A DNA stretch of 40,096 bases from Actinomycetes bacterium. GTDB lineage: Bacteria > Actinomycetota > Actinomycetes > Actinomycetales > Cellulomonadaceae. The position numbers and the translations under genes are program-made. The stretch is from NCBI GenBank assembly GCA_021793675.1, contig JAJYSG010000019.1, positions 1 to 40,096 of the forward strand, given 5' to 3'. The notes beneath the pieces were generated by a model. It saw only the letters and a list, made by a program, of their open reading frames with translations, did not search any database and was not told the DNA's origin. Shown one piece after another: positions 8,375 to 16,414 of the stretch (positions within the stretch are counted from its first letter, which is position 1; every line of letters starts with the position of its first letter).

Positions 8375-10018
8375 CTACAGGTACTGGCCCGTGCTCGTCA
8401 CCGTCTCGATGGTGCGCGACGCGTCGACGCCCTTCTTGCCCTGGACGATGGTGCGGATGAAGACGATGCGCTCGCCCTTCTTGCCGCTGATGCGCGCCCA
8501 GTCGTCGGGATTGGTGGTGTTCGGCAGGTCCTCGTTCTCGCGGAACTCCTCCACGCACGCCGTGAGCAGGTGGTCCACCCGGATGCCGCGCTGCCCGGTG
8601 GCCAGGAGGTCCTTGATCGCCGACTTCTTCGCGCGGTCGACGATGTTCTGGATCATCGCCCCGGAGTTGAAGTCCTTGAAGTACAGGACCTCCTTGTCCC
8701 CGGACGCGTAGGTCACCTCGAGGAACCGGTTCTCCTCGCTCTCGGAGTACATCCGCTCGACGGTGCGGGTGATCATCCCCTCGACGGCGTCCCCGACGGA
8801 CCCCCCGTGCTCAGCCAGGTCGTCGGCGTGGATGGGCAGGTCGGCCGTGAGGTACTTGCCGAAGATCTCCTTCGCGCCCTCGGCGTCCGGCCGCTCGATC
8901 TTGATCTTCACGTCGAGACGCCCGGGCCGCAGGATCGCCGGGTCGATCATGTCCTCGCGGTTCGAGGCGCCGATGACGATGACGTTCTCGAGCCGCTCGA
9001 CGCCGTCGATCTCGGACAGCAGCTGCGGCACGATCGTCGTCTCCACGTCCGAGGAGACCCCGGTGCCGCGAGTACGGAACAGCGACTCCATCTCGTCGAA
9101 GAACACCACGACGGGGTGCCCCTGGGACGCCTTCTCGCGAGCCCGCGCGAAGATCAGCCGGATGTGACGCTCCGTCTCCCCCACGTACTTGTTGAGCAGC
9201 TCCGGACCCTTGACGTTGAGGAAGTACGACTTGCTGTCCTCGCCGCTCTCACCGCGCGCCTGGGCCGCCGTGGCGGCCAGCGAGTGCGCCACGGCCTTCG
9301 CGATGAGCGTCTTGCCGCAGCCGGGCGGGCCGTACAAGAGCACACCCTTGGGCGGCTTCAGCCCGTGCTCGCGAAACAGCTCCGGATGCACGAACGGCAG
9401 CTCCACCGCGTCCCGGATGGCCTCGATCTGGGGTCCCAGCCCACCGATGTCCTCGTAGTCGATGTCCGGGACCTCCTCGAGGACCAGCTCCTCGACCTCG
9501 GCCCGGGGGATCACCTCGAAGACGAACCCGCTGCGGGAGTCGATCGTCAGCGCGTCGCCGATGCGCACGCCCGAGGCCTTCACCTGGCCTGCGAAACGCA
9601 CCACCCGCTCCTCGTCACCGCGCCCCACGACGAGGGCACGGTCCTCCCCGATCGTCTCCTTGACCGTGACGAGCTCGCCGACGCGCTCGTACCCGCCGGC
9701 CTCGACGACCGTCAACGCCTCGTTGAGCATGACCTCCTGGCCCGGTGCGAGTCGTGAGAGGTCGAGCGTCGGGCTGGCGGCGACATGCATCTTGCGGCCC
9801 GCCGACATGATGTCGACCGTGCCGTCCTCGCGCGCGCCCAGGAACACCGCATAGGTCCCGGGCGGCTTGGCCAGCTCGTCGACCTGCCGCTTGAGCTCGA
9901 TGATCTGCTCGCGCGCCGCCACGAGCGCCTCGGTCAGCCGCTCGTTCTTGGCCGCCAGCACGGACAGCTCACGGTGCAGGTCGCCTCTGGCGCCCGACGG
10001 GTTCGTCGACTCGGTCAT
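8375..10018 (-). CDS. arc: Proteasomal AAA+ ATPase Mpa/ARC
   Basis: This hexameric unfoldase binds pupylated proteins and threads them into the PrcAB core. The 547 residues show the family layout: a coiled coil (about 12-50) that captures Pup, tandem OB folds (about 52-170), and a AAA+ domain with Walker A GPPGCGKT (230-237), Walker [10 protein letters not shown] (303-311) and a pore loop in NKYVGE. The chain ends in GQYL, the C-terminal motif whose penultimate Tyr docks into PrcA pockets, so it is a full, proteasome-competent copy. AAGGAGG precedes the ATG by 5 bases. The gene is called mpa in mycobacteria. Confidence 0.97.
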   Translation of the reverse strand: MTESTNPSGARGDLHRELSVLAAKNERLTEALVAAREQIIELKRQVDELAKPPGTYAVFLGAREDGTVDIMSAGRKMHVAASPTLDLSRLAPGQEVMLNEALTVVEAGGYERVGELVTVKETIGEDRALVVGRGDEERVVRFAGQVKASGVRIGDALTIDSRSGFVFEVIPRAEVEELVLEEVPDIDYEDIGGLGPQIEAIRDAVELPFVHPELFREHGLKPPKGVLLYGPPGCGKTLIAKAVAHSLAATAAQARGESGEDSKSYFLNVKGPELLNKYVGETERHIRLIFARAREKASQGHPVVVFFDEMESLFRTRGTGVSSDVETTIVPQLLSEIDGVERLENVIVIGASNREDMIDPAILRPGRLDVKIKIERPDAEGAKEIFGKYLTADLPIHADDLAEHGGSVGDAVEGMITRTVERMYSESEENRFLEVTYASGDKEVLYFKDFNSGAMIQNIVDRAKKSAIKDLLATGQRGIRVDHLLTACVEEFRENEDLPNTTNPDDWARISGKKGERIVFIRTIVQGKKGVDASRTIETVTSTGQYL

Positions 10019-10070
10019 CCCGGCCTCCTTCGCACGTGCTCAGCACGCCGGTTGTCCTGCTCTTCTTGCC

Positions 10071-10076
10071 ACAGTA
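10071..10076 (-). promoter_or_regulatory. Candidate -10 box of arc/mpa (TACTGT)
   Basis: TACTGT on the minus strand lies about 53 bp upstream of the arc ATG, within the 141-bp gap after trmI. A start near 10064 would give a leader of about 46 nt that carries the AAGGAGG site. No clear -35 was found. Confidence 0.35.
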
Positions 10077-10159
10077 ACCACGCCCGGACCGAGAACTCAC
10101 GCCGTGACACGGACGACACTCGTCGTCCCACCATCCGGACACGGGTGTCCGGCGCCCGA

Positions 10160-11275
10160 TCACTCCTCCGGGGCGTGGCCGACGGCCCGGCGGGCGCGGC
10201 GGACCTTCTTCGGCGAGACGGGCGCCTCGCCGAGCTCCTCCTCGGTCCAGACCTGGTCGGACCCCAGGTCGCCGGAAGCCGGGTACGCCCCCGGTGCCGG
10301 GCGCCGCTTGCGCACGGGCGGCTCCACGCCGTCGGCCAGCCGGCGCGTGGTGAGCAGGAATCCGGTGTGCCCCACCATCCGATGGTCGGGCCGCACGGCC
10401 AGACCCTCCAGGTGCCAGGTGCGCACCATCGACTCCCAGGCGACGGGTTCGGTGAAACGACCCTCGTCCCGGACGGCCTCGGCGAGCCGCGACAGCTGCG
10501 TCGTCGTGGCGACGTAGCAGCACAGCACGCCGCCGGGCATCAACGCGTCCGCGGCGACGTGCAGGTTCTCCCAGGGCGCGAGCATGTCGAGGACGACGCG
10601 GTCGAGCGATCCGGGCTCGGCGATGCCGGGCAGCGCGTCCGCGAGGTCACCCACGGTGAGCCGCCACGCCGGGTGCGGACCGCCGAAGTAGCCCTCCACG
10701 TTGCCCTGCGCCACGGCCGCGAAGTCCGCGCGCCGCTCGACGGAGTGCACCAGACCGTGGTCCCCGACGGCGCGCAGCAGGTACGTCGTCAGCGCGCCGG
10801 ACCCGACGCCGGCCTCGACGACCCGCGCCCCGGGGAAGACGTCCGCCATCGTGACGATCTGGGCGGCGTCCTTGGGGTAGACGACCGCCGCGCCGCGGGG
10901 CATCGACACGACGTAGTCGGACAGCAGCGGCCGCAGCGCCAGGTACTCGACGCCGTAGGTGGTGCGCACCACCGTGCCCTCGGGGTGACCGACGAGGTCG
11001 GCGTGCGGGACGTAGCCCTTGTGCGTGTGGAACGCGCCGCCGTCCTCGAGCGTGATGGTGAAGGGATGTCCCTTGGCGTCGGTCAGCTGGACGCGGTCCC
11101 CCACGCGGAACGGTCCGCGGCGGCCTGCGGCACCGGCGGGCCGGTCCGTCGTCGTGGACCCGCCGGGCGTGCTCGCGCCGGCCGGCACGTCGGGCGCGCA
11201 CGTCTCGTCGGGCACCGTCGCCGCGTTCGTCCCGTCGGGCACCGCTGACCGTCTCGTCTCGTCGGGTGTCGTCAC
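10160..11275 (-). CDS. trmI: tRNA (adenine-58-N1)-methyltransferase TrmI
   Basis: TrmI methylates N1 of adenine 58 in the T-loop of tRNA using S-adenosylmethionine. After the N-terminus the protein shows the family's beta domain (FRVGDRVQLTDAKGHPF, HTHKGYVPHADLVG) and then a Rossmann SAM site, VVEAGVGSGALTTYLLRAVG, with SVERRADF as the acidic ribose-binding strand and LDRVVLDMLAPWE as the catalytic region. The GTG at 11275 overlaps the stop of the site-2 protease gene (GTGA), giving 371 residues. The first roughly 45 residues are unusual: four degenerate 9-residue repeats around VPDET. A later start that skips them cannot be excluded. The trmI-mpa neighbourhood is also known in mycobacteria. 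Confidence 0.92.
   Translation of the reverse strand: MTTPDETRRSAVPDGTNAATVPDETCAPDVPAGASTPGGSTTTDRPAGAAGRRGPFRVGDRVQLTDAKGHPFTITLEDGGAFHTHKGYVPHADLVGHPEGTVVRTTYGVEYLALRPLLSDYVVSMPRGAAVVYPKDAAQIVTMADVFPGARVVEAGVGSGALTTYLLRAVGDHGLVHSVERRADFAAVAQGNVEGYFGGPHPAWRLTVGDLADALPGIAEPGSLDRVVLDMLAPWENLHVAADALMPGGVLCCYVATTTQLSRLAEAVRDEGRFTEPVAWESMVRTWHLEGLAVRPDHRMVGHTGFLLTTRRLADGVEPPVRKRRPAPGAYPASGDLGSDQVWTEEELGEAPVSPKKVRRARRAVGHAPEE
11165..11272 (-). repeat. Four degenerate 27-bp repeats in the 5' end of trmI
   Basis: Codons 2-37 of the trmI frame fall into four 9-residue units: TTPDETRRS, AVPDGTNAA, TVPDETCAP and DVPAGASTP. The first three are clearly alike at DNA level (each contains CCCGACG[A/G]GACG at the same offset); the fourth is weaker. 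Confidence 0.6.
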
Positions 11276-12405
11276 GGCCGCAGCGCCGCCACGACGTCGG
11301 GCGTCCGGATGAGCGCGGTGACCCGGCCGTCGACCAGGGCGACGAGCACCGGCGACAACCGGGAGGCCGCCGACAGCGCGGCGAGGAGCGGCTCTCCGGT
11401 GAGTCGTCCGTCGATGACGGCGCCGCCCGGCAGCGGCACCGCGACGGCCGTGACCGGTGTGAGCCCGGCCTGCTCGCGCGGCACCGACGCCGCCGCAGCG
11501 GTGTCGACGTACGCGGTCGGCCGGCCGTCGGGCGAGAGCACGACGACCTCGCTGGCGCCCGCCGCAGCCGCTCGGGCGCCCGCCGCCGCGACCGACTCCT
11601 GGAAGTCCACGGCCACGGCCGGCCGACCGATGCCCGGCACGGACAGTCCCAGCACGGCCCGCTGCTGGCGGGCTCCGTGCAGCACCTGCGAGGCCCCGGA
11701 CCACAGGAACATCGCCACCATCGCCGTCCAGATGACGGTGTAGATCGTCGGCTGGTTCCCCTGGGCGAACGGCCACAGCAGGCCCCACCCGACGACCCCC
11801 ACGGCGACCACCCGGCCGCACCATGCCGCGGCGACCATGCCGCGGGTGCGGTCCTTGGTCACCGCCCACACGAGCGCCTCCAGCAGCTGACCGCCGTCCA
11901 GCGGCAGTCCCGGCAGGAGGTTGAACGCCCCGACGAACCCGTTGGAGAAGGCGCCGGACCACAGCACCCACTGCAGCAGGGAACCGTTCGGGACGGCGCG
12001 CGCCAGGGCGAGGAACACGCCCCCGAGGACGAGGTTGGTCACCGGACCGGCGGCCGCCACCAGTGCCGCAGTTCCCGGTCCGCTCGCGGCGGTGCCGAAC
12101 GTCGTCTGCCCGCCCCACAGCGTCAGCACGAACGCCGTCGGGTGCTGGCCCCGCGCACGCCCGACGAAGCCGTGCGCCAGCTCGTGGCAGAACACCGACC
12201 CGAACAGGAGCACGACGAAGACCAGCGCGACGACGTAGGCGCCGCCGCCGAGCCCGGTGGCCGACTGCACCGACGGCGTGAACGCCGCCGTCAGCACGAC
12301 CGCGGCCAGCAGGAAGCTGGGCGACAGCACCACGGGCGCGCCCGCGATCCGGCCGATCACCCACCCTCGCGGGGTCTGGGCGGGCCGGGGCCGCTGCTCA
12401 CTCAC
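11272..12405 (-). CDS. Site-2 protease family (M50) membrane metalloprotease
   Basis: This is an intramembrane zinc protease of the S2P/M50 class, which cleaves substrates within the lipid bilayer. The 377-residue chain has an N-terminal hydrophobic part with the zinc motif HELAH (His74, Glu75, His78) and, further on, NLLPGLPLDGGQ, the second conserved motif containing the third zinc-binding Asp. About five to six membrane segments are visible to residue 245. The C-terminal 130 residues are soluble and resemble a degenerate CBS-type regulatory module, without clear motifs. The GTG start lies 6 bases after a TAGGCT -10, suggesting a leaderless mRNA. It is coupled to trmI by a 4-bp overlap. Substrate unknown. 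Confidence 0.9.
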   Translation of the reverse strand: MSEQRPRPAQTPRGWVIGRIAGAPVVLSPSFLLAAVVLTAAFTPSVQSATGLGGGAYVVALVFVVLLFGSVFCHELAHGFVGRARGQHPTAFVLTLWGGQTTFGTAASGPGTAALVAAAGPVTNLVLGGVFLALARAVPNGSLLQWVLWSGAFSNGFVGAFNLLPGLPLDGGQLLEALVWAVTKDRTRGMVAAAWCGRVVAVGVVGWGLLWPFAQGNQPTIYTVIWTAMVAMFLWSGASQVLHGARQQRAVLGLSVPGIGRPAVAVDFQESVAAAGARAAAAGASEVVVLSPDGRPTAYVDTAAAASVPREQAGLTPVTAVAVPLPGGAVIDGRLTGEPLLAALSAASRLSPVLVALVDGRVTALIRTPDVVAALRP

Positions 12406-12411
12406 CTGCTC

Positions 12412-12417
12412 AGCCTA
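12412..12417 (-). promoter_or_regulatory. Leaderless promoter of the site-2 protease-trmI pair (TAGGCT-N6-GTG)
   Basis: TAGGCT on the minus strand is followed by 6 bases and the GTG at 12405, so transcription should start at the start codon. Confidence 0.5.
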
Positions 12418-12455
12418 GGGGGACGGCCGAGGCCGGCGGTGTCGGCGCCTGCTCC

Positions 12456-12461
12456 TAGGCT
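12456..12461 (+). promoter_or_regulatory. Leaderless promoter of the RecB-like gene (TAGGCT-N6-GTG)
   Basis: TAGGCT on the plus strand is followed by 6 bases and the GTG at 12468. It is the divergent twin of the promoter at 12412-12417, with the same hexamer and the same spacing. Confidence 0.5.
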
Positions 12462-12467
12462 CCTGCC

Positions 12468-13373
12468 GTGACCACTGAGGAGACCGGACAGCCCGAGCAG
12501 GTCGACGACGTGGCGGTCGCTGGCGACGGGGACGCGGACCGGCCGGCGCTGCGGCCGGGCCTGTCACCGTCCCGCGCCAACGACTTCCAGCAGTGCCCGC
12601 TGCTGTTCCGCTACCGCGTGGTCGACCGGCTCCCGGAGCCGGCGAACGCGGCGGCAGCGCGGGGCACGCTCGTGCACGCGGTGCTGGAGCGGCTGTTCGA
12701 CCTGCCCGCGGCCGAGCGCACGCCGGCGGCTGCCCGCGCCATGCTCCCCGAGCAGTGGCAGCTGCTGCGCGGGCGGGTGTCCCAGTACGGCGAGCTGTTC
12801 ACCGACGAGGCCGAGGAAGCCGCCTGGCTCTCGGGGGCGGGCGACCTGCTGAGGACGTACTTCACGCTCGAGGACCCGACACGGCTCGAGCCTGAGTCCC
12901 GCGAGCTGGCGGTGCGGCTGGACCTCGAGGACGGTCCGCAGCTGCGCGGCATCGTCGACCGGGTCGACGTGGCACCGAACGGCTGGGTGCGGATCGTCGA
13001 CTACAAGACCGGTCGCTCGCCGCGGCCGGGGTACGAGGGCCACGCGCTGTTCCAGATGCGGTTCTACGCATACGTGCTCTGGCGCACCCGCGGCGTGCTG
13101 GCTCGCGCGCTGCAGCTGGAGTACCTCGCCGACGGTCAGGTGATCCGGCACGAGCCCAACGAGGCCGAGATGGCGACGCTCGAGACCCGCGTCCGGTCGC
13201 TGTGGGCGTCGGTGCAGGACGCCGCCCGGACCGGCAGCTGGCAGGCGCGGCCGTCCGCCCTGTGCGAGTGGTGCTCCTTCAGCGCGTTGTGCCCCGCGTT
13301 CGGGGGCACCGTGCCACCGGTCGACGACGACGCCGTCGAACGCGCCACCGGTGTCAGACCCGGTCGCCCCTGA
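12468..13373 (+). CDS. RecB-family PD-(D/E)XK nuclease with Fe-S cluster cysteines
   Basis: The 301-residue protein is a stand-alone nuclease domain of the RecB/AddB/Cas4 superfamily. LSPSRANDFQQCPLLFRYR is the N-terminal motif, RGTLVHAVLE carries the motif His70, RGIVDRVD gives Asp164, and VRIVDYKTG gives Asp178 and Lys180. Four cysteines (Cys43 and the C-terminal CEWCSFSALC cluster, Cys266, Cys269, Cys275) match the [4Fe-4S] arrangement of AddB/Cas4. It has no helicase domain. Such a gene next to trmI and the proteasome genes is known in mycobacteria (Rv2119, from memory). It reads leaderless from a GTG. Its 3' end overlaps the convergent HAD gene by 20 bp. Confidence 0.9.
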   Translation: MTTEETGQPEQVDDVAVAGDGDADRPALRPGLSPSRANDFQQCPLLFRYRVVDRLPEPANAAAARGTLVHAVLERLFDLPAAERTPAAARAMLPEQWQLLRGRVSQYGELFTDEAEEAAWLSGAGDLLRTYFTLEDPTRLEPESRELAVRLDLEDGPQLRGIVDRVDVAPNGWVRIVDYKTGRSPRPGYEGHALFQMRFYAYVLWRTRGVLARALQLEYLADGQVIRHEPNEAEMATLETRVRSLWASVQDAARTGSWQARPSALCEWCSFSALCPAFGGTVPPVDDDAVERATGVRPGRP

Positions 13374-14040
13374 GCTCGAGGATCTCGCCGGCGGCGATCC
13401 GTGCCAGGTCCTCGAGGCGGACCGCCCGGAGCGACTCGGCGTGGGACAGCCGCGGGTCGTCGGGCAGCTGGACCGCCGACTCGACGGCGAGGACGTGCGC
13501 GCCCGCGGCCAGCCCGGCGGCGACGCCGACGCGCGAGTCCTCGACCACGACGCAGTCATCGATCGCGACACCGAGACGTGTCGCGGCCAGCAGGTAGGGC
13601 TCAGGGTCGGGCTTGGGGCGCTGCACCTCGTCACCGGGGACCACCACCGTCAGCGCACCACCGGCGTCACGCACCACCGGCTCGGTGAGGTTCCGGTACG
13701 ACGACGTGACGAGCGCCTGGGGAACCCCGCTCCCATGGAGCGCCGTGACGAGCTCCCGGGCTCCGGGCTGCCACCGGGCGGCGTCCGCCTGACGGGCGAT
13801 GATGCGCGCCGAGATCCGGGCGATGATCTCGTCCGCCGGCAGGTCGACGCCCGCGGCCTGCAACGCGCGAGCGTAGGCCGGCAGCGCGGTGCCCACCAGC
13901 GCCAGACCGTCCTCCGGCGTCCACGTGCCGCCGCGCTCGGCGACGAGAGCCGCCTCCTCCTCGCGCCAGAGCACCTCGGTGTCGACGAGCGTGCCGTCCA
14001 GGTCCCACAGCACCGCTGCGGGCAGGGGCGCGGGCGCCAT
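13354..14040 (-). CDS. HAD-family hydrolase (beta-phosphoglucomutase-like phosphatase)
   Basis: HAD enzymes transfer or hydrolyse phosphate through a phospho-aspartate. The 228-residue chain has motif I DLDGTLVD with nucleophile Asp13 and acid/base Asp15, motif II in ALVTSSYRN, the motif III Lys in VQRPKPDPEPYL, and motif IV VVVEDSRVGVAAG. A helical cap (about residues 22-85) places it with subfamily IA enzymes of the phosphoglucomutase/gph type. The substrate cannot be told. The ATG has GGAGG 7 bases upstream. Confidence 0.92.
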   Translation of the reverse strand: MAPAPLPAAVLWDLDGTLVDTEVLWREEEAALVAERGGTWTPEDGLALVGTALPAYARALQAAGVDLPADEIIARISARIIARQADAARWQPGARELVTALHGSGVPQALVTSSYRNLTEPVVRDAGGALTVVVPGDEVQRPKPDPEPYLLAATRLGVAIDDCVVVEDSRVGVAAGLAAGAHVLAVESAVQLPDDPRLSHAESLRAVRLEDLARIAAGEILELRGDRV

Positions 14041-14118
14041 GACAGACCTCCGGGACGGGTGGGGACGAGGTGAGCAGGCTACCCCGGCACCCGCCGGACG
14101 GTCCCTGCGGTCAGCCCC

Positions 14119-14124
14119 TACGCT
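14119..14124 (+). promoter_or_regulatory. Leaderless promoter of the PAC2 gene (TACGCT-N6-ATG)
   Basis: TACGCT is followed by 6 bases and the ATG at 14131. Confidence 0.5.
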
Positions 14125-14130
14125 GGTCGG

Positions 14131-14988
14131 ATGAGCGAGAGCCGGGCCGGTGACCTGCCCTTCGGTGCGACGGTGCTGCTGGCGGCCTTCGAAGGCTGGA
14201 ACGACGCCGGTGCCGCCGCGACGCAGGCGGTGGCCTACCTGGCCGAGGTCTGGGACGCCGAGCAGGTCGACGAGCTGGACCCCGAGGAGTACCACGACTT
14301 CCAGGTGAACCGCCCGGTCGTCGGGCCAGGGCCCGACGGCCACCGCGAGATCACCTGGCCCAGCACGTCCGTGTCGCTGGCGAGGGCGCGGCACACGGGC
14401 AGGTCGGTGGCCCTCGTCCACGGCATCGAGCCGTCGATGCGCTGGCGTCGGTACTGCACCGAGCTGCTCGACATCGCCGCCGGCCTGCACGTCGAGTGGG
14501 TGGTGACGATCGGCGCCCTGCTCGCCGACGTGCCGCACACCCGTCCGATCCCCGTGACGGTCTCGGCCGACGACCCCGAGGTCGCGGCAGCGCTGGACCT
14601 CGAGCGCAACACCTACGAGGGTCCGACGGGCATCGTCGGCGTGCTCCAGCACGAGGCGACGGCGCGCGGCCTCAAGGCGGTGTCGCTGTGGGCCGCCGTG
14701 CCCCACTACGTGGCCCACCCGCCGTCGCCCAAGGCGACGCTGGCGCTGCTGCACCAGGTGGAGCAGCTGCTCGGCGAGCCGATCCCGCTCGGCGAGCTGC
14801 CCGAGGACGCCGCCGCCTGGCAGTCCGGGGTCGACGAGCTGGCGGAAGAGGACTCGGAGATCGGCGAGTACGTGCGTCAGCTGGAGGAGGCGAAGGACAC
14901 CGCCGAGCTGCCGGAGGCCTCCGGCGAGGCGATCGCGCGCGAGTTCGAGCGCTACTTGCGCCGCCGTGACAAGGGCGGCGGCAACTAG
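14131..14988 (+). CDS. PAC2 family protein (proteasome-assembly-chaperone fold)
   Basis: The 285-residue protein matches the PAC2 family: FGATVLLAAFEGWNDAGAAAT at the start, VHGIEPSMRWRRYCTELLDI in the middle, and the WVVTIGALLADVPHTRPIPV strand. Eukaryotic PAC2 helps assemble 20S proteasome alpha rings; the role of bacterial homologues is not established. The C-terminus (about residues 215-285) is strongly charged and helical. It lies 12 kb from prcAB in the same neighbourhood and converges on mshC. A function in PrcAB assembly is a tempting but untested inference. Confidence 0.9.
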   Translation: MSESRAGDLPFGATVLLAAFEGWNDAGAAATQAVAYLAEVWDAEQVDELDPEEYHDFQVNRPVVGPGPDGHREITWPSTSVSLARARHTGRSVALVHGIEPSMRWRRYCTELLDIAAGLHVEWVVTIGALLADVPHTRPIPVTVSADDPEVAAALDLERNTYEGPTGIVGVLQHEATARGLKAVSLWAAVPHYVAHPPSPKATLALLHQVEQLLGEPIPLGELPEDAAAWQSGVDELAEEDSEIGEYVRQLEEAKDTAELPEASGEAIAREFERYLRRRDKGGGN

Positions 14989-15010
14989 CAGCAGCCGCTG
15001 GACCCTGCTG
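14989..15010. terminator. Weak hairpin between PAC2 and mshC
   Basis: CAGCAG (14989-14994) and CTGCTG (15005-15010) form a 6-bp stem with a 10-nt loop in the 23-bp gap between two convergent genes. No T-run follows, so this is only a possible bidirectional terminator. Confidence 0.3.
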
Positions 15011-15011
15011 C

Positions 15012-16277
15012 CTACAGCCGGACCCCCAGCAGGGCGTCCAGGGCGCGCGCGACGACGCCCGGCGCACCGGGCACCGGATCGGCCACGCCGGCCAGCGCCG
15101 CGTCCGCCCAGTCGTCCATGGCCGCGAGCGCGGCCGGCGCGTCGAGGTCGTCGGCCAGCGCGGTGCGCACCGCCTCCAGCAGCGGCTCGGCGGGCGCCCC
15201 GCCGACGCCCGACAGCGCCCGGCGCCACCGGGCCAGACGGTGCTCGGCGGTGCGCAGCACGTCGTCGGTCCCAAGCCAGTCGTACCGGTACCGGTGCGCG
15301 AGGACCGCGAGCCGGATCGCCATGGGATCCACGCCCTGCTCGCGCAGCGTCGAGACGAGCACCAGGTTGCCGCGCGACTTGCTCATCTTCTCGCCGTCGA
15401 GGCCCACCATGCCGGTATGGACCTGGACGCGGGCGCCGGCATGGGGGTCTTCGGTGAGGACCCGCATGTGCGAGCAGCTCATCTCGTGGTGCGGGAACGC
15501 CAGGTCGGACCCGCCGCCGAGCACCGACAGCCGCGCACCCAGGTTTCCCCGCACGATGGCGACGCACTCGATGTGCCAGCCGGGCCGGCCACGGCCGAGG
15601 GAATCGCCGTCCCACGCCGGCTCGCCGGCCCGCTCACGGCGCCACAGCAACGGGTCCAGCGGGTCCCTCTTGCCGGGCCGCCGCGGGTCGCCGCCACGCT
15701 CGGCGGACAGCGTCAGCATGGTGTCCCGGTCCAGTCCCGCCGCCGCACCGAACTGCGGGTCGGCATGCAGGTCGGCGTAGACGTCGCCGAGGTCGTCGTC
15801 GCCCACCGCATCCGGCGTGGGGATCCGGTAGGCGGTGCCCGCGGCGAGCATCTGCTCGACGGCGCTCACCACCGCGGGGATCGACTCGACGGCGCCCAGG
15901 TACGCATCCGGCGGAAGGACCTGCAGCGCGGTCATGTCCTCCCGGTACAGAGCGGTCTGCTCGGCGGCGAGCGCCCGCCAGTCGACTCCGGTGTCGGCCG
16001 CCCGTTCCAGCAGCGGGTCGTCGACGTCGGTGACGTTCGAGGCGTACCGGACCGCGACGCCCGCGTCGCGCCACGCCCGCCCCAGCAGGTCGAAGGCGAT
16101 CGCCGTGGCGGCATGGCCCAGGTGGGTCGCGTCGTACGGGGTGATGCCGCAGACGTAGAGCGTCGCGGCCCCGTCCACCACCGGGTCGACGAGGGTTCCG
16201 GTCACCGTGTCGAGCACACGCACCGCAGGTCCGCTTCCGGGAAGCCTGGGCACGGAGGGGGACGGCCAGCTCAGCAC
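15012..16277 (-). CDS. mshC: Mycothiol synthesis ligase MshC
   Basis: MshC joins cysteine to glucosamine-inositol in an ATP-dependent step of mycothiol synthesis, the thiol buffer of actinobacteria. The 421-residue chain is cysteinyl-tRNA-synthetase-like: zinc ligand Cys43 in [16 protein letters not shown], which also holds the HIGH-type motif (HLGH, 52-55), GWHIEC (Cys238) and [10 protein letters not shown] for zinc, and KMSKS at 297-301. [10 protein letters not shown], the short C-terminus and the lack of an anticodon-binding extension separate MshC from CysS. The GTG start follows a TACGCT box by 6 bases. In mycobacteria mshC lies near uppP; here the sugar ABC operon separates them. Confidence 0.95.
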   Translation of the reverse strand: MLSWPSPSVPRLPGSGPAVRVLDTVTGTLVDPVVDGAATLYVCGITPYDATHLGHAATAIAFDLLGRAWRDAGVAVRYASNVTDVDDPLLERAADTGVDWRALAAEQTALYREDMTALQVLPPDAYLGAVESIPAVVSAVEQMLAAGTAYRIPTPDAVGDDDLGDVYADLHADPQFGAAAGLDRDTMLTLSAERGGDPRRPGKRDPLDPLLWRRERAGEPAWDGDSLGRGRPGWHIECVAIVRGNLGARLSVLGGGSDLAFPHHEMSCSHMRVLTEDPHAGARVQVHTGMVGLDGEKMSKSRGNLVLVSTLREQGVDPMAIRLAVLAHRYRYDWLGTDDVLRTAEHRLARWRRALSGVGGAPAEPLLEAVRTALADDLDAPAALAAMDDWADAALAGVADPVPGAPGVVARALDALLGVRL

Positions 16278-16283
16278 CTGCCG

Positions 16284-16289
16284 AGCGTA
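16284..16289 (-). promoter_or_regulatory. Leaderless promoter of mshC (TACGCT-N6-GTG)
   Basis: TACGCT on the minus strand is followed by 6 bases and the GTG at 16277. Confidence 0.5.
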
Positions 16290-16311
16290 GCCGGATGTCG
16301 GGGCCGGTCCC

Positions 16312-16332
16312 CCGCCCGGTCAGGCCGGGCGG
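16312..16332 (-). terminator. GC-rich hairpin downstream of the sugar ABC operon
   Basis: CCGCCCGG (16312-16319) pairs with CCGGGCGG (16325-16332) around a 5-nt loop. It lies about 85 bp past the permease stop and before the mshC promoter. The 8-bp all-GC stem has no T-run, which is common for actinobacterial terminators. Confidence 0.4.
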
Positions 16333-16414
16333 CGTCGCGGGCGCCCCGACGCCCACGGCCGCGGCGCCCCTGCCGCGGCTGATCACGACATCGTCGCGCC
16401 CCGCGGCCGCACGC

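Noticed and set aside
10160-12364. A 734-residue frame that could suggest a fusion of a protein with TrmI
   Set aside because: The upstream part is the shifted-frame shadow of the site-2 protease. A GTG at 11275 overlapping its stop is a natural start for TrmI.
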